Below are positions 24,591 to 35,409 of a DNA stretch of 64,000 nucleotides, piece after piece. Each line of letters starts with the position of its first letter. Positions within the stretch are counted from its first letter, which is position 1. The stretch lies in the NCBI GenBank assembly GCA_017979445.1, contig CM030705.1:8940679-9004678 (forward strand). The letters run 5' to 3'. Under the pieces are notes generated by a model. That model ran no database searches, was not told the origin of the DNA, and worked only from the letters and a program-made list of their open reading frames with translations. The translations under genes and the position numbers were made by a program. Origin of the DNA: Akebia trifoliata. Taxonomy: Eukaryota; Streptophyta; Magnoliopsida; Ranunculales; Lardizabalaceae.

Positions 24591-24951
24591 GTATCCAATA
24601 TAGAAACTCCAAAACATACATAGAATTCCAAAAGAGTGTCCAGTAAACACCAAGAGCACTCATGATACGAAGTATGTCAAATGGATAAAATACGATGCAG
24701 ACATGAACAAATGACATAAATAACTAAATTCTCAAACCATAGGGGAGGGATTACAGACCTTTACCAGAGAGACAAAATGGCTAACACCAAGTTCTTTGGG
24801 ATCTTAAACTAAAGCGAAACAGAAAACAAACATAAATCAACAAACTAACCCAAACACCCAAATGTAATTGTTTCAAAGTTCATTACCTGATAGAACTCAA
24901 CCATTCTTCCATCAACCCATCTCTTCTAACAAACTACGAAATTATAAGAGT

Positions 24952-27900
24952 TTAGCCTAGGAGATCGTCGCACAAGCTAGCCCCATCATGGGTCTTATTA
25001 GTCTCAGCCCTCGGGCTACTACCTGTGCTGCTGTTAGAAAATGAACCAAAGCTGGTTTTTTGTAGGACCCCAGTTGGGGATGACTCCATTCGAGGACTAG
25101 CATCCCACCCTTCAGTCATGAGATTAAGGGCCGAAGAGTTCTTGCAGTCTCCCACCTTGTTACTTGTCTTGTTCAAGGCTTCTCCAAGTGGCCCCCCCAT
25201 AGCAGTCTCCCAAGAGATTGGTATCCAGTTTGTCTGCCTTTGGGTTGTTTCATTCAAGATATTGCCCACACCTAAACTCATCTGAATTGGGTTGAACTCA
25301 CGAGATAACCTCAGTGGAGAGAGTGTGACTTTCTCCCTAGTGGGTGAGGAAGTGGACGGTGAGAAGTCTGAGGACGCCACAGGGATTGAAATCGAGAGCT
25401 GAGTCCTGTCTAATTGGGTTTCTTCTATTTCGGGCCAAGCAAGGGTCGAACGATCAGACCGGTTTTTAGGCCAATCATCAATGAAATGGCGAAGGGGGTC
25501 TTGGGCTCGGGGTTCTTGGTCATTAAGGTCGGGAGAAGAACCGTAGTTCCTGCAATCTATGTAGGAGCTTCTATGTGAAGTATTCAGAAGGGAATCAGTG
25601 GAGATGAGTCCAAAGTCTGTTCTAGTGGATTCTTCAAATGGGTTATGTTGTTTCAGAACTGAGAATGGAGTGTCTTTGGATTTAAGGTTCACAGTGGGAG
25701 ACACCATGGAGAGGCCTTGTGAATCTTGCAGTACACCACCCACACTATCTTTATTCAGGTAAATCCTGCAACATAACATACCCCAAAAAATAAAACAATA
25801 AGAAATGGTGAACAAAAATAATATGAAATCCAGTTTTAAATTTTATATTAAGTACATTTTACGCTTCATTAACCAACCAACTACTCCAAAAGGCTGATCT
25901 GTTGGAGAGGGGGAGAACTATGAAAATAAGAGGGTCATGAGGCCTAACTGGGGTATGACACACCCGAGAGTGGAAGAAAATATACACTCCCCCTCACCCA
26001 TAAGGGTCGAAAGAATTGAACCCGTGATCAACATGAATCTACCACTCAGATACCATGTTAACCAACCAACTACTCCAAAAGACCGATCTCTTGAAGAGGG
26101 GGAGAACTATGAATACAAGAGGGTCACAGGGTTTAACTGGGATATGACACCCGAGAGTGGAGGAAATATACACTCAACAAAATCTAACTTGCACTCATTG
26201 AGGAATATAAACAACTAAGGGGCCATTTTTTAAACTGAGCAAATAAGTGTTGAGAGACTATAATTGCTGAAACTGTATAAGCGATGAATTTAAGTGCTGA
26301 GAATGTTGTCTGTTTGAACTGATTCAAATTAAGCATTGTAATCACAGAATATTGTCTGTTAGTTACTATTGAAAGCTGATAAAATAATTATATTACCCTT
26401 TTCAATCACAATATATTCTATTTGACCGTTTTAACTGCTAATTCACATCACGCATAGTAAAAAGAGCATAAATGTAAAAGATAATATGTTTTGATATTCT
26501 AAATTATGTACACAATTCATTATACCCAAATTTTAAATTACAAGATAATAACTTTCTCATCCAAATTTAAATATGTTCATTCAACACGCATGATCTTCTC
26601 TCTCATAGTGATAGTTGGAGCATCCCATCATCTTATTTCAAAGATGAAATAACTTAATTTTGAATGAATAATTTTCGATGGAAATGAAGGATGGGTAATT
26701 ATAAAAGCACCCTGCAAATTAATAAGGGCAACCCATGCCATAGCCAAAATTTTTTGGTCTTATATGGGTTAAATTTTTTGGAATGAGCCGATTTTTAGTG
26801 AGGATGATCAATATGGTTTGGAGATCATCCTCATAAAAAATCAGCCCATTCCGAAACTTCTAATAACATCAAAACTGATTTCAAAAAAAAAAAAAAAAAT
26901 GGACAATTTACGGTTCTTGAACTTGTTTTGATGGGGTAAGAAGTTTCGGGATAGGCTGATTTTTGATGAGGATGATCTCCTCATTGTAGAGATCATCCTC
27001 ACAAAAAATCAGCTCATTTAACCCATATAAGACAAAACAATTTGGTCATGGTGTGGGTTGCCTTATTAATTTGTGGGGTGCTTATATAATTATCCATGGG
27101 ACATAAGAAGTACTATCCTTTTAAGTATAAGGGCATGTTTGTCCGTGCCGGAAAAAACCGGCGCTTACCGCTTTAGGAAAAAAAATTAAGTGACCTAACT
27201 TAACTTATTTTTCAGTCATAAGTGCTGAAAATATGGAGTAAACAAACACACTGATTTGACAAAAAGTGCTGAAAATAAGGGCAAACAACGCCCCTAAGAC
27301 AAGCAACATTCACACCAAAGTATAAAAAAAAAAAAAGAAAAGAAATAATGTGGTCTACTTTAGAGAAAAGGAGAAAAATATGGCAAGAGCATGACTAATT
27401 ATATTGTTTAAGATCAACATAAATGGTATAGAACCCAAAAGAGAGATGAAAAGAAATATACATACAAAAGGAAATCCAAATCCATGTGATCTAAATTTTC
27501 TCACCTATTGATGTGGGAGTTCACAGAAGGATCAGCGGCGCTGGATTGCAAGCTCTTGACCTGGTTTTGGGTGATAGCGAGGCTGTTGGATGCTCCACCA
27601 CCAGGTGCCACTGATGCTGGCAAGGACGAGGCCATTGACATCAACTTTGTGGTGGCTGGTCCGGAGGCGGCATGGCCAGTCTGGCCTTCCACAGGCTTTC
27701 TTGAACGATGGCGGCCTCTATTAATGTGCCGCTCACAGTATTTCTGGTCGACAACTGCATCTCTAGAGCACCGCCATTTCTTTCCATCAGTCCTACGACA
27801 CCTCCCTGGCTCGGGATCAGTGCTGCCAGAGAACCCCAAAGGGAAAGAACCCCATCCAACTAATAAAATATAAGAAAATAAAAGATCAAAAATCAACTGA

Positions 27901-29356
27901 AGGGGCAAAAATAACATAAATTCTAGTTCAAAGAGACATTGTTTTAGTTGCCAAAAGAGCAAAAATCCTTAATACCTGCACATTTTGAGTTCGAATAAAA
28001 TCAAAATCAACAAAAACAAAAAAAATGGACTTGTGATTTAACACAAAATAAAAGGATTCAGCTGCTGAAATCCAGAGAATTGGCATTGGAAACTGTACAA
28101 AGCAAGTTTATGTACAAACATTTGTTCCAAACAGAATAAATTAAAGAACAAAACATACAAACAACATATATTTTGTGTTGAAAAAGCTTACATGTATTGG
28201 GTCTAAAGGATCCAGTAAAAGGGAACCCAGATGGGTTGAGGGCTTTTCTGATGGGGATGAGAAGATTTGAGGGTATGGCCACATTTGCATTAAGATACTT
28301 GTAGATCAAGGCCTGGTGTTCCAACTCCATCCACTGAGATGGGGTGAAGGGCCCTCTAACCCCTGTTAAAACTCCATGCATGCCTGTATTCAAACTTCCA
28401 GGACTCAAACCTGAAACATAAAAACAGTATTCTAAGTTCATAGAAGGAAGAAAGAATATTTCAATTAAAAAAAAAAAAAAAAGAGACAATAAGGGTTCTA
28501 AAAATGGAACCCAAACTTTGTTGCAAAATTTTGAGAAAACTACATAAATCATGGAATTTTTTCTCTTACAGGAGAAGAAAACAAGACTCAAAGTTAGGCT
28601 CCAAAGCTTCTATTTCCCCCCCTTTTTTTTTGTTCCTATTCATCTACTGTGGTGAATATTGCAAAAAACTCATATCCCAAAACAGGAAGACCAACCAAAA
28701 AAATAAAAAATAAATCACTTTTTCTTGATAAGACTCAAATCCAAGATCTTTCCACTAAGTGTCATGAAAGGAATCAATCAAATAATGGAACCAAAGTTTA
28801 ATAAGACTAATAAAAATTTGATCTTTGGCTTCATAAAGGATAATTTTTTCCTCCCCGAAAACACCAAGTATTACTAAATTGTAAATACCCATCTCAAAAA
28901 ACCCAAATCCAAGCAAAATTCACACATTCAGTTACCAGGAAAACCTCAAACTTCAAAAAAAAATGTTTTTTTAGTATCTATACCTGTATTTCTAGTATAA
29001 GTAGACAAGGCCTGGTGATAGTAAGGGAAGTTGACATCGTTACTGAGTAACAAAGCTTCTGATTTGGGAGAAGAGAAGCTCAGCATCTGTTGTTGTTGTC
29101 CATCGGAGAAAACAGAATTAGATCTAAGCAATGAAGGGTTCCTCTGTTGAGGCAGCATTGTCTTAGAAGCTGAGAAATCATCAGTTCTCGCCATTTTTAA
29201 GCTCCTCCAATCATCTTCAGCAGAACTAGATGATCTTTCTTGCTTAAAAAACCCAGATCCGTACCCCTTCTGTCTGGTTTCAGCCTCTGAAACCAGAGAT
29301 GGAAAACTACTTTCAGAACCCACAAACCCATCCAAACCCACCATCCCAAAATCCAT
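24952..29356 (-). CDS. GRF: Growth-regulating factor (GRF) transcription factor, QLQ-WRC
   Basis: Plant-specific transcription factor. In this family QLQ binds GIF co-activators, WRC gives nuclear import and DNA binding, and the protein promotes cell proliferation in young organs. Exons 28984-29356, 28192-28410, 27505-27859 and 24952-25765 are all GT-AG and give 586 aa from [13 protein letters not shown] to a TAG stop. QLQ spans residues 145-182 with Q150, L154 and Q157. WRC spans ~212-255 with C218, C228, C239 and H242 (C-X9-C-X10-C-X2-H) and basic [10 protein letters not shown]-terminal motifs FIDDW (410-414), TQLSISIP (437-444) and GGPLGEALN (506-514) place it with longer GRFs of the GRF1/GRF2 kind. 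The member number is not assigned. A miR396 site lies inside WRC. Confidence 0.96.
25869..26185 (-). repeat. Tandem duplication of a tRNA-like (SINE-type) segment
   Basis: AACCAACCAACTACTCCAAA starts at 25871 and again at 26060, followed in both by GAGGGGGAGAACTATGAA and CCCGAGAGTGGA, so the period is about 189 bp. On the minus strand TGGTATCTGAGTGGTAG is followed by CGGGTTCAATTC, an A-box and B-box arrangement as in tRNA-derived SINEs. The second copy is shorter. Confidence 0.6.
26693..27095. mobile_element. Nested-palindrome element in GRF intron 3 (copy E1)
   Basis: Outer arms pair over more than 60 bp (GCACC-CAAATTAATAAGG-CAACCC and TCTTATATGGGTTAAA on both sides, in inverted orientation). 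Inside are two hairpin units built on GATTTTT-GTGAGGATGATC and its complement. It has no coding capacity and shares this hairpin core with the copies at 31-34 kb and 42-44 kb. Confidence 0.8.
27687..27707 (-). promoter_or_regulatory. miR396 target site in GRF mRNA
   Basis: In exon 3, at the codons for RSRKPVE. Compared with the plant miR396 sequence, which I know from memory as UUCCACAGCUUUCUUGAACUG, the plus-strand DNA here has one extra G after CACAG. This is the single-base bulge well known from angiosperm GRF targets. The remainder pairs nearly perfectly apart from the 3' end of the miRNA. Confidence 0.93.
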
Positions 29357-29570
29357 CCCAGCTGAACCACAAGTCTAAAAACCCGGATTTAGAAAACCAC
29401 CAAATCAAGAAAATGAAACATGGGTTCATGAGAAGAAGAGAGAAGGTTGGGGAGTGAGGAGAGGAGAGAAAGAAAGGTGGAGCATTTTTAAGCAGAGTTA
29501 AACCAAAAACCAAAATGGTTCTGGGTTTGGGGTTTGAAGTTTAAAAAAAGGAAAATAATTGGAGTGGAAG
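29357..29570 (-). other. GRF 5' UTR and proximal promoter
   Basis: Upstream of the start codon at 29356 the minus strand is CT-rich (TCTCTCC and TTCTTCTC runs), as is common in plant 5' leaders. An A+T-rich stretch near 29610-29640 could hold a TATA element. The transcription start is not determined. Confidence 0.4.
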
Positions 29571-29639
29571 AGAGTTAAAGTAACTGTACACTGGACAAGG
29601 TACTAAATACTATCTATAATTCTATATATTGAGTTATTA

Positions 29640-30140
29640 ATGAAAAAAATGTGTTTTTTTTTCAGGTTACAAAAATAGAAAAATAAAAAAATGAATATTT
29701 TGTTGGGGGATAAGAGAAAATTAAATTATAATGATTGTTTATAGAATTGGAAATTTGGGTTCTATTTACTCAAAAGAAATACAAAATCTTGACCGTTTAA
29801 ATATGAAATCTATGGTCGGAATCCATTCAAGTGATGCGTGACACTCCCTCGAGATGTGCAATTTTCCTATTTTTAAGTTACATAATTTTTCTAGTTAGTT
29901 TTTGTGAGTCATTGGATCATTTCAAATGTTGCACATGAAAATCTTTTCAAATATACCTACTTCAAACTATATATATATATATTTTGCTAAATACTTCAAC
30001 CTCTATCCTTATTGATATTAGAATTTTAAATTTAGAAAAATGAAAACAAAATATTACATTATTAAAAATTAAGGAAAAAATTCCTTTTTTAAATGTTGTG
30101 TTTAACCGTCTTGACTATGAAAGTATGATTATGATTTAAT
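29640..30140. other. Spacer upstream of GRF
   Basis: A+T-rich sequence that may include distal GRF promoter. No repeat or gene was recognised. Confidence 0.4.
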
Positions 30141-30144
30141 CTTA

Positions 30145-30375
30145 AGAGGTTGGCTCAATGGCAATTTTAGACCAATAAATGGTTAATGGTCGTGGGTCGT
30201 CAGTTCAATATCCAAAAAGCACCTCGAAGGTCACACCCTTACTTACCAAATGTGTGTGATGTGTGGGCATCACACGTGCCTAGGGCAAAATCATGATTTA
30301 TGAATTAAGCAAAGCCCAAATAAGAGCCCAATCCCTTGTCTATAGAGATACCCAATTATTTTATATAAAAAATAA
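30145..30375 (+). mobile_element. tRNA-derived SINE-like element
   Basis: TTGGCTCAATGG at 30151-30162 fits an RNA polymerase III A box, and CAGTTCAATATCC near 30201 fits a degenerate B box. They are followed by a unique body and an A-rich end near 30365. No clear target-site duplication was found. Confidence 0.45.
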
Positions 30376-31029
30376 GAAAACAATTAAAATTTCTTCAAGA
30401 ATCTCACATGCATTATTAAAATTTTCATGTTAATAACATGTTTAAATGATAAAAATGGATTTGATTCAAATTAGGCATGTCATGTGCCCTAGGTGAGGTC
30501 CTTATGAAAATTAGTATCGAATTTTTTTTATTTTTTTTGAGTTATATTGTATTGATAATTTGACCGACGAAAAAATTAGTCCATTTTGATATTCTTAATC
30601 CCATAAAAGTTTGATGTTGTAATTATTATTATTATTATTTTTTTACAAGTTGTGCTTAGCATAGCCAGCTTTAATTTCATTTTTTCATACTATAAGGGCA
30701 TTTTCGTTATTTGATTAATTTTCATATTTTCTTAATTTAATGTAATTTTGTCTCTTTTTGAGGTTAGTTATCCTATTTTGGGTACTTTTACCTTGCAAAG
30801 TCCGCTAGCGGTTTTATATATTCTTTCTCTCTCCTCTTAAGATTTGCCAGTGAACGCGTAGTGTAAGGAAACGAAGCTGTATATTCGCCACGTGACGCCA
30901 AAAGTCTAAAGCCAGGTAACACCTACTCTGCTCCTCCTACCCACTCTCCTCTTTGACACTTTTGTGGCCAAAATTCACCAAATTACCATCCAAGATATTT
31001 CGTCTTGTTTTCAAAATTTAAAAAAAAAT

Positions 31030-31055
31030 ATAAATAAATAAATATATATATATAT
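31030..31055. repeat. (TAAA)/(TA)n tract
   Basis: ATAAATAAATAAATATATATATATA directly precedes the nested-palindrome element E2. A second (TA)n lies at 31463-31477. Confidence 0.8.
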
Positions 31056-31056
31056 A

Positions 31057-31462
31057 GGGGCGGTTCAAGGGCCATATGAGAAAACATATGAAAAAACTTT
31101 CATTTTTCAAAATAAGAGTTAGAGATTTTGGATTGAGCTGATTTTTTGCAAGGATGGTCACTATGATAAAAAGATCATCCTCACAAAAAATCAGCTCAAT
31201 TAGAAACTTCTAAATCCATCAAAAGTGATTTACAAATTAGTAATAAAAATTGGTAAAAATTCGACGGTCCACATTCTAAATCACTTTTAATGGGGTTAGA
31301 AGTTTTAGATTGGGTTGATTTTTTTTTTGGATGATCTTCCCATCATAGAGATCATCTCACAAAAAATCAGCTCAATCCAAAATTTCTAACTCATATTTTA
31401 AAATTTTATTAAAAACGAAAGTTTTTACATATGTTTTCTCATATGGCCCTTGAACTTGACCC
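31057..31462. mobile_element. Nested-palindrome element E2
   Basis: Flanked by (TA)n on both sides. The ends pair over about 60 bp through GTTCAAGGGCCATATGAG and AAAACATATG. The interior has two hairpin units (GGATTGAGCTGATTTTTTG and its complement) separated by a ~90-bp spacer with CGACGGTCCAC. Non-coding. Confidence 0.85.
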
Positions 31463-31597
31463 ATATATATATATATATTTCGATATTATTGAAAAAAATA
31501 TATATATTGACATGAGAAACTCTTTCCTTTCCTTATTATAAGATAGTGGGGAAAAGGCCTTAGTAAATCTTATTTATATTAAAAAATACCTCGAGAT

Positions 31598-31805
31598 AAC
31601 CACCAGATAGGTGATCGAGTGGTAGCACTTCGAAGTCAAGGGGTGTACTCCCCCTATGGTCTCAAGTTCGATTTCCACCGACTACTAATATCAGTAGTCA
31701 CGGACCGCAAAATTAAAACCCTATTTCGCAAGTCTTGTTTGGGGAGGAGGGAATAGTTGATGCGCACAAATTGGACCAGATACCCTTTTAATAAAATAAA
31801 AAAAA
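31598..31805 (+). mobile_element. SINE with target-site duplication
   Basis: A 208-bp element bounded by the perfect 10-bp duplication ACCTCGAGAT at 31588-31597 and 31806-31815. Near the 5' end GGTGATCGAGTGGTAGC resembles an A box and AAGTTCGATTTCC a B box. It ends in an A-rich tail (AATAAAATAAAAAA). The tRNA-like head plus tail plus duplication is the full anatomy of a SINE. Confidence 0.85.
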
Positions 31806-31815
31806 ACCTCGAGAT

Positions 31816-33693
31816 GCATAAAACAAGACCTTGAGATTTATTGCACTCTTATGACGTTGGTGTTCCAATCAAACCATGAAAACAAAGAGAGGAAGAGTAT
31901 TATCCTGTTTTAAAAAAGAAAAAATTTAGATTCCATGTCCATCTTGGATTCTCTAGTTTAATAATTTTGAATCAATGGTGGTGCACAAACATTGAGAATT
32001 AGTTGGTTGGGATCTATGGGTTAATGATTCTTAGAACTCTTTCGAGAAAAATAAAATTTTGATTGTTCATCTTTGATTATTTATTCGTCGAGAATCAATG
32101 GTGGTGCACAAACATTTGATTGTGAATCAATGGTGATGCACAAACATTGAGACTTCTTTTAAAAAGGGAAACATTTTGAATTCAAGCCCCTCCGTTGGGT
32201 ACCTACAATGATTTATCTAGACTTACTTAGTATGTGTCATTTGTCGGGGGATTGCATGTGCGCAAAGATTTGGGAGAGATACGATGCTTTAAGGGATCAG
32301 TTGCCTTGTCGTTATTAGTCATTTCTATAGATCTGGACAACTCGGTCATAAAAAAATTAAAAAATTAAAAACACACACACATGTCTTAAGGCGGTTATGT
32401 ATGATTGAGCATGAAAAATGCGTGGGGAAATGATCTTTGTTAAAAATTGCAATTCTAAGTTTGTTGTTAGATATTTTCCTTAAAATTCAATTTTATATCC
32501 AATGTAATATCCCACCTTGGGGGAAATGTTATTCTCTCACGTTTAACCTACTTCAAAAACCAAAAGCTGTACTTTTTAAACTCAACTCATCTTGAATGTC
32601 CATCAAGTTGAATTGGGAGTTTACCCAAATGAATCAAATAAAAATATATTAAATTTTTAAACATTTTTTAAAATAAGTTTTTTAATATTTGAGATATATA
32701 TTTATTGTTCTCCCAAAAAATATTATACCAATATGGATAAATTGATTGAATTTCTAAACTGATTTGATGCAATTTCTAATTGATTTGATCATCGAGTTTC
32801 GGATTAGAGTGACCTCGAAATCTAATCATTTAGTTGAATCGGCAAGTTTTTAAACTATGCTAAATATCAACTTATTTACACCCTCCTAAGTGCAATCAAA
32901 TGGTGGAATTTATTTTTCATAAAATTTATTTTCCAACAGCCACATTCCTAAGGAATATACATTCTCATAAAAAGAAAAAGAAAAATCCTTGTAGTCATGA
33001 ACATACCCTAAGCTTATTATGGTTATAGGATATATGTCTTGCCTTAGCAACAATAGAGGCTATTTTTCAGGAACAAAGCCATTATTACTATATAAAACTA
33101 AAGGACAGCTTTCAAGAGTATTATAACGAAGAGGGTGTTTTGGTAAATTTATTAAAACCCACGACCGATGTACGGGTCAGCCTTGTGGGGGTCCAGCTCT
33201 GGCCCACGTGGTCCATTTACGAAATTGGATATTTTTGAATTTTAAATTACTGGTCCAAATGTGCTAGGGCTTGTCTTTAATCTTCCTTTTAGCATTTGGT
33301 CAAACAAATCGAAATTGTAAAAGAAGATATTTAGAGAGATTGGTGATCCTGAATTCTTTTAAAAAGTGAGTTATCAATTCTTTTCCAATTATCATAAAAA
33401 GTGGCTATTTATTTATCAAATCCTACGGTTAAAAATTAGTGACTAAGCTGATTGCTTCTTCTGTATTTCAGTGGGCCCTGACATCAAATGACATGGCAAG
33501 ATTTGCATCCACAAAAAAACTAGATGGGGCATTTTCTTTGGAATATATGACAGTTTCATAATTCCATATAACAGAAGAGTTCAACATTTTCACATTTTTC
33601 ACCCAAAATAGTTGATCTTGATGGTCTCATGTGTTGTCGAACAATGTAACAATGATCGAGATCATCACCATGTATTGGCTTAAGGCCATCTTT

Positions 33694-33695
<2 letters not shown>
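31816..33695. other. Intergenic spacer, no gene seen
   Basis: A+T-rich. AATCAATGGTG(G/A)TGCACAAAC occurs three times between 31970 and 32150 as a short local repeat. No coding signal. Confidence 0.5.

Positions 33696-33696
<1 letters not shown>

Positions 33697-33766
<70 letters not shown>
33697..33766. repeat. (TA)35 microsatellite
   Basis: About 35 uninterrupted TA units immediately left of the nested-palindrome element E3. It is the longest simple repeat in the window. Confidence 0.95.
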
Positions 33767-33769
<3 letters not shown>

Positions 33770-33770
33770 C

Positions 33771-34105
33771 TTAGACAATATTATAAATAAAGTTTTGTCT
33801 TATATGGTTAAAATTTTTGGAATTGACTGATTTTTTGCGAGGATGATTTCTATAGTCAGTAAATCATCATCACAAAAAATCTGCCAATTCTGACACTTCT
33901 AACCCTATGAAAAGTGATTACAAATTAACGGTAAAAATTGACGATTCACGATTATTCATCTCATAAATTAAGATTAGAAATTTCATAATTGACTGATTTT
34001 TTGTGAGGATGATTTTCTCATCATAAATATCATCTTCACAAAAAATCAGTCATTATGAAAATTTTAACCCATATAAGATAAAATGTTTTGTCTGGAATTT
34101 GTCTC
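33771..34105. mobile_element. Nested-palindrome element E3
   Basis: Outer arms pair through AGACAA and GTTTTGTCTTATATGG (right side AAGATAAAATGTTTTGTCTGG). Two hairpin units with GACTGATTTTTTG-GAGGATGAT and complement, separated by a spacer around 33920. Bounded by (TA)n at both ends. Confidence 0.8.
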
Positions 34106-34116
34106 TATATATATAT

Positions 34117-34484
34117 GGGTCCCGTTCGATGGCTAACTTTTTGGCAAAACATTTTTCAAAACATGAGTTAGAAGTTTTGGAATGGGCTGATTTTTGGTGA
34201 GGATGATCTCTACAGTGAGGAGATCATCATCACCAAAAATCAGCCCATTCCAAAACTTCTAACCCCATCAAAAATAGTTTATAAAAAATGGACGGTCCAA
34301 GATTTTTCAACTTGTAAACATGGGTTAGAAGTTTTTGAATGGGCTGATTTTTTGTGAGGATGATCTCCTCACCGTAGAGATCATCTTCACCAAAAATCAG
34401 CCCATTCCAAAACTTCTAACTCATGTTTTGAAAAATGTTTTGCCAAAAAGTTTGTCAAAAAGTTAGCCATTGAACGCTACCTTT
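34117..34484. mobile_element. Nested-palindrome element E4
   Basis: Starts GGGTCCCGTTCGATGGCTAA after a TA tract, and the far end reads TTAGCCATTGAACGCTACC before another TA tract. Arms pair over ~70 bp (GGCAAAACATTTTTCAAAAC). Each of two internal hairpins has ~40-bp arms around GGGCTGATTTTTGGTGAGG. The central spacer carries GGACGGTCCAAGATTTTTC. The least decayed copy of the 33-35 kb group. Confidence 0.85.
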
Positions 34485-34576
34485 TATATATATATATATA
34501 TTCTAATAGTAATTAGATTGAATATTACTTTAGCAATATTGTACACTTGGTAATTACTTTAGTAATTAGATTGAAA

Positions 34577-34578
<2 letters not shown>

Positions 34579-34610
<32 letters not shown>

Positions 34611-34618
34611 GGGGAGAG
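34579..34618. repeat. (TA)n(GA)n compound microsatellite
   Basis: A TA run followed by a GA run, directly left of the degenerate element E5. Confidence 0.85.
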
Positions 34619-34624
34619 AGAGAA

Positions 34625-34840
34625 GGAAATGATCGAGATCCAATATTTTATCCAACGTGTTTTGTCAATCCATTCCAAAACTTCTAATCCCAACTTACAA
34701 AATGAAGAATCGTGGACTGTCAATTATTTATAAATCATTTTTGATGGGGTTAGAAATTTTGGAATAGATTGAGTTTTGTTGAGGATGAAATCAACTCATT
34801 CAGAAACTTTTAACCCTGATTTACAAAACACGTTGTATAT
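34625..34840. mobile_element. Degenerate nested-palindrome element E5
   Basis: Keeps CATTCCAAAACTTCTAAT, the spacer core ATCGTGGACTGTC, GATGGGGTTAGAAATTTTGG and terminal CGTGTTTTG arms, but the hairpin units are mostly deleted. Confidence 0.6.
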
Positions 34841-35253
34841 ACATATTTTGTACACTCCCTTAAACTCATGGTGATGATCGTGGAAGAAAATAATTGACAA
34901 ATACTCATTTATTACAAGATAGATGTTGTTACAGAAATCAGGACAAACATATGACTAAAAACCCATCAAATCAACTCAAATTAGATGGAGTCACCTTCGG
35001 AAGGGATGTGTTTTGTCAGCCTTGAACAAGTTTGATGTTGATTTCACGTTAGCTCGTGGTCTTTATATGTTATTGGTCTTAAACGCTTTTAATGTGACTC
35101 TATTATTAAAATGGGTGTTTTTCTCTTTTGATAATAGAAAGACATTTTTTTCCTATAAATGTACAGACGAGCGACGCTCTCTTCACTAATTTCACTCAAT
35201 AATTATGGAAATTACCCTACTTCCATAGAAATTAATTAAAAATAATGCTGAAG

Positions 35254-35407
35254 TGACCTTAAGATTGGACCTCACATCACGTATTCTAACGTGAAAGTGT
35301 ACGAGAACCATAGAAGCTTTTCATCAAGATAAGAGTGAAAAAATCATCTATGATTCCTATGCATTTTTACGTTAGGGTGTACGATGTGAGGTTCAATCTT
35401 GAGGTCA
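35254..35407. mobile_element. Small foldback (MITE-like) element
   Basis: About 154 bp whose ends pair over ~45 bp with few mismatches. The left arm contains TGACCTTAAGATTGGACC and CTAACGT, and the reverse complement of the right arm contains TGACCTCAAGATTGAACC and CTAACGT. The loop is about 60 bp. Non-coding. Confidence 0.7.
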
Positions 35408-35409
35408 AT

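Larger units (their letters stand above)
25766..27504 (-). other. GRF intron 3 (1.7 kb), transposon-rich
   Basis: Contains a ~189-bp tandem duplication with a tRNA-like segment (25869-26185), a nested-palindrome element (26693-27095) and two MITE-like patches beginning near 26218 and 27128 that share TGCTGAAAAT-type motifs. It is much longer than the other two GRF introns. Confidence 0.7.

Noticed and set aside
27508..27873. 121-codon plus-strand open frame
   Set aside because: Antisense shadow of GRF exon 3, which has clear WRC coding on the other strand.
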